Shown piece after piece: positions 62,801 through 64,000 of a stretch of DNA of 64,000 nucleotides. The position numbers and the translations under genes are program-made. The DNA lies in the NCBI RefSeq assembly GCF_013403975.1, contig NZ_JABFDH010000001.1, forward strand, positions 781,178 to 845,177. Direction: 5' to 3'. Every line of letters begins with the position of its first letter. Position 1 is the first letter of the stretch. The DNA is from Winogradskyella ursingii (lineage in GTDB: Bacteria; Bacteroidota; Bacteroidia; Flavobacteriales; Flavobacteriaceae). The notes beneath the pieces are model-generated. The model saw only the letters and a program-made list of their open reading frames with translations. It did no database searches and was not told where the DNA came from.

Positions 62801-64000
62801 TGCGATTTTTAACCCTGCACTTTTAGCAGCTAATTTTGAAAATGATTTAAGACATTACTTGTCATTAGATGAGACAATTACAGATACTGATTTTGTTGAT
62901 TTTGTTTACAATTCTGAAATCAAATCCGCTTCAAATCGTTATATAGTTATAACTGAAAGAAATGGAAATAATGAAATTCAGGTTCAAGCGTTAGATAATA
63001 CGCTTTCAACATTTGGTAACACAATCGTTGCCAATTCAGGGAATTATATAGACTCTGGGATTATTACAGATGTGAGTCAGAATATACATATTGCAATTTT
63101 CCCACTTACGGCATTAGTGCCTGCTGGTACAGATATTCAAGGTATTAAAGTAACTCAAATAGGTGCGAGTACGAATGCTATTACTAATGATGGTGGAGAT
63201 GGAAAAGTTTTTATTCTTTATGATACAGCATTTTTAACGCCACCTCCTACTATTAACCCTTCAACTGCAGCAATTCAACCCACTTGTCCTGATAATGAAG
63301 GTTCAATCACAATTGATGCGACAGATAATGGAGGTGGAACTTTAGAATACAGTGTTAATGGAGCTGCTGGACCTTGGCAATTATCTAACGTGTTTAATAA
63401 TTTGCCACCTGGTACCTATACTCCAGCCGTAAGATATCAATCAACTCCAGATTGTACTGAAGTTTCCGATAGTGATATTGAATTAATTAATGCATTGTGC
63501 CCAAGCATTGACTTGGTTAAAAGTGTTTTAAATGTAACTACGGCTGGCGCACCAGGACTTGTAGATGATATTATTAATTATGAATTTACTGTAACTAATA
63601 CAGGTGGAGTAAACTTAACTGACATAGCGGTGAGCGACCCGATCTTGGGAACTGTAACGTGCCTGTCGACAAGCCTTTCGCCAGGGGACAGCACGACATG
63701 TAGTGGGACTTACACGGTCCTGCAGTCGGATGTAGATGCAGGAGGTGTTGAGAACAGTGCCTCGGTAAGCGCAGAGGGACCTGGAGGAGATACAGGCAAC
63801 ACGGCCGATGACGTCACGGACGTATCCGATACCGGAACGGAAGCCGACGGGACTGCGGTAGCGGACCCAGCGAACGAGGAGACGGACGACCTTGACGATG
63901 TGAACGGAGACAACAACGATGCCGACCCAACGAACGACGTAACACCGTTCGATATCGCACCGGACCCAAGTATAGAGATCCTCAAGAGCGTATCGAGCGT
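59856..64000 (+). CDS. Giant SprB/DUF11-type surface adhesin, N-terminal part (3' end outside window)
   Basis: The frame is open from ATG 59856 to the window edge, 1381 codons without a stop. A signal peptide ([20 protein letters not shown], cut near SQQQP) comes first. Calcium-binding type-3-like stretches are at residues 353-379 ([20 protein letters not shown]) and near 599-640 ([20 protein letters not shown]). A SprB-like repeat lies near 1141-1200 ([18 protein letters not shown]), and from 1219 a DUF11/DUF7507-type module starts ([20 protein letters not shown]). Proteins of this kind are exported by T9SS and act in gliding or attachment. No sorting domain is visible because the gene is cut. 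Codon use changes sharply near 63625. Confidence 0.85.
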   Translation, partial: MKISTRFFKTSFLIFLLLMTTGAFSQQQPVFNNTPGATLLPGSPPTQTIGAKYIFQDVEVSADGLLVDAIFTIVDIVDASVEDVDAINGLEARFEPTNIITAIGGYVEWQLEFVLDGTVTNASDVGVKARLDSFTMEAIDVDGQEFFEAIVTNSYTLEGGTTPPTELVVSQNGAFTRFQSDADFAAGIDEANTEYVVRINYSNVSTVNFRNGRQVASATNVRQNSISFLGEVNFDTENTTVVNQAPVVLDNLGNSIVQGQTFMGNILAGASDPDNNEDFTTVKLVDPNDPANVGLPGSPLVIPGEGTYSLDTAGNVTFIPLPAFTGLASALYTIEDDLGVESNQGILEITVLPDGDGDGLENSDDDDDDNDGILDINEYAIIDCTAEAVPSFGAAQGPNNYLGSDVTNPTVGDSYLYNDVYPGVDAIVTIVSSTDTAIVELDVTTTGIDSFFQPQIQHASATSFTEFRIDFVVADTTTPAPPANYTLTAIDNDVFEYVTFANGYTNNVLVDSPTNEVLYTGNPANAGGFDVGYVSDGSFVAGIAVNTPQYQTAATYSNVSSFRFRFGDTSSNTSNHSMAIEPCIPEDNWVSDPTFYSEMDTDDDGTPDHLDLDSDNDGCFDAVESGGNDPDNDGVIGEAPYTFDGNGLVTGTNVTGGYDGGNGNETEAVQVNINTAPTDQTEVSGDPASFTIDATADAATSYTAGTPSYGTPGNSNAGINYQWYIGDPDSGGTLIDGTDTNYTNFDTATLNIADVTGLDGTQYCVVVTHDNNVCVREVNCAELFVACSVNAISSSNETACNDVNGTPGDVTDDIFTADITVTFNIAPTTGTLDLSGDGTASVSVVGLTSPHTFTSVELPANGSDISLTATFSDDTTCTLTNPSVVTAPNECSDDACFDVVQGGNPTDALTAGDVTFNFAPGTDPNDATTSAMLNSITIAGQPNPFSGIYRPNQVMYQFANPGATSQYIRDQTAATANIIDGPAIFNPALLAANFENDLRHYLSLDETITDTDFVDFVYNSEIKSASNRYIVITERNGNNEIQVQALDNTLSTFGNTIVANSGNYIDSGIITDVSQNIHIAIFPLTALVPAGTDIQGIKVTQIGASTNAITNDGGDGKVFILYDTAFLTPPPTINPSTAAIQPTCPDNEGSITIDATDNGGGTLEYSVNGAAGPWQLSNVFNNLPPGTYTPAVRYQSTPDCTEVSDSDIELINALCPSIDLVKSVLNVTTAGAPGLVDDIINYEFTVTNTGGVNLTDIAVSDPILGTVTCLSTSLSPGDSTTCSGTYTVLQSDVDAGGVENSASVSAEGPGGDTGNTADDVTDVSDTGTEADGTAVADPANEETDDLDDVNGDNNDADPTNDVTPFDIAPDPSIEILKSVSS
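63507..64000 (+). repeat. First copy and restart of a 155-residue DUF11-like adhesin module
   Basis: The motif I-(D/E)-(L/I)-x-K-S-V occurs at codons 1218 and 1373, that is 465 bases apart (63507 and 63972). The second copy is cut by the window end, so the number of copies is unknown. The module holds [20 protein letters not shown] and several acidic, Asp-rich segments. Confidence 0.65.

Noticed and set aside
63710..63985. A 91-aa minus-strand frame in the GC-rich tail.
   Set aside because: GC-rich codons on the plus strand open this reverse frame by chance; the product is Ser/Val/Pro-rich low complexity.

Overview
The window is AT-rich chromosomal DNA from a member of the Bacteroidota, almost certainly a marine-type Flavobacteriaceae. 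The evidence is the promoter type (TTTG, about 19 bp, then TAnnTTTG), a T9SS sorting domain, a SprB-like giant surface protein, DUF2851, DUF3467, a DUF1343/NamZ enzyme and the family's typical lipoproteins. I cannot name the genus from sequence alone.

Regions. 1-1254: 3' part of typA/bipA. 1314-14928: a surface-polysaccharide (O-antigen/EPS-like) locus with a polyprenyl-phosphate glycosyltransferase, a GT-C-like membrane protein, a FemAB/GNAT-like acyltransferase, a DegT/FdtB-like sugar aminotransferase, two tandem paralogous flippases, four further glycosyltransferases, an FdtA-like ketoisomerase and two methyltransferases. FtsE overlaps the end of this locus. 15821-20634: a 1007-aa periplasmic TPR protein followed by an outer-membrane beta-barrel. 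20821-39647: mostly housekeeping and lipoprotein genes (amidohydrolase, GDPD, sterol-desaturase-like, NamZ-like, FtsX-like permease, CysK/CysM, DUF2851, PspC, K+ channel, AGCS symporter, HhH protein, acyl-CoA dehydrogenase, CarboxypepD_reg protein, tyrosine recombinase). 39721-54063: the conserved translation/transcription block hpf - tRNA-Thr-Tyr-Gly-Thr - tuf - tRNA-Trp - secE - nusG - rplKAJL - rpoBC - DUF3467. 54180-59408 (minus strand): a T9SS-exported arylsulfotransferase-like protein, a small iron-sulfur protein, an HTTM-like membrane protein and prfC. 59856 to the window edge: the first 1381 codons of a giant SprB/DUF11-type adhesin, behind a strong promoter and a long leader with a terminator-like hairpin.

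How the genes fit together. The polysaccharide locus has an aminotransferase/ketoisomerase pair suggesting a dTDP-3-amino-3,6-dideoxyhexose, glycosyltransferases to assemble a repeat unit, and flippases to export it. The TPR/barrel pair downstream may act at the outer membrane. The tuf-rpoC block is ordinary in gene order, but its spacers are rich in hairpins and degenerate repeats.

The features most worth a second look are: the abrupt codon and GC change inside the adhesin ORF near 63625, where a 155-residue repeat module begins; the adhesin leader with its terminator-like hairpin; the FemAB-like gene with no canonical start codon; the repeat structures in the tRNA and rpoB-rpoC spacers; and the TPR/barrel pair.
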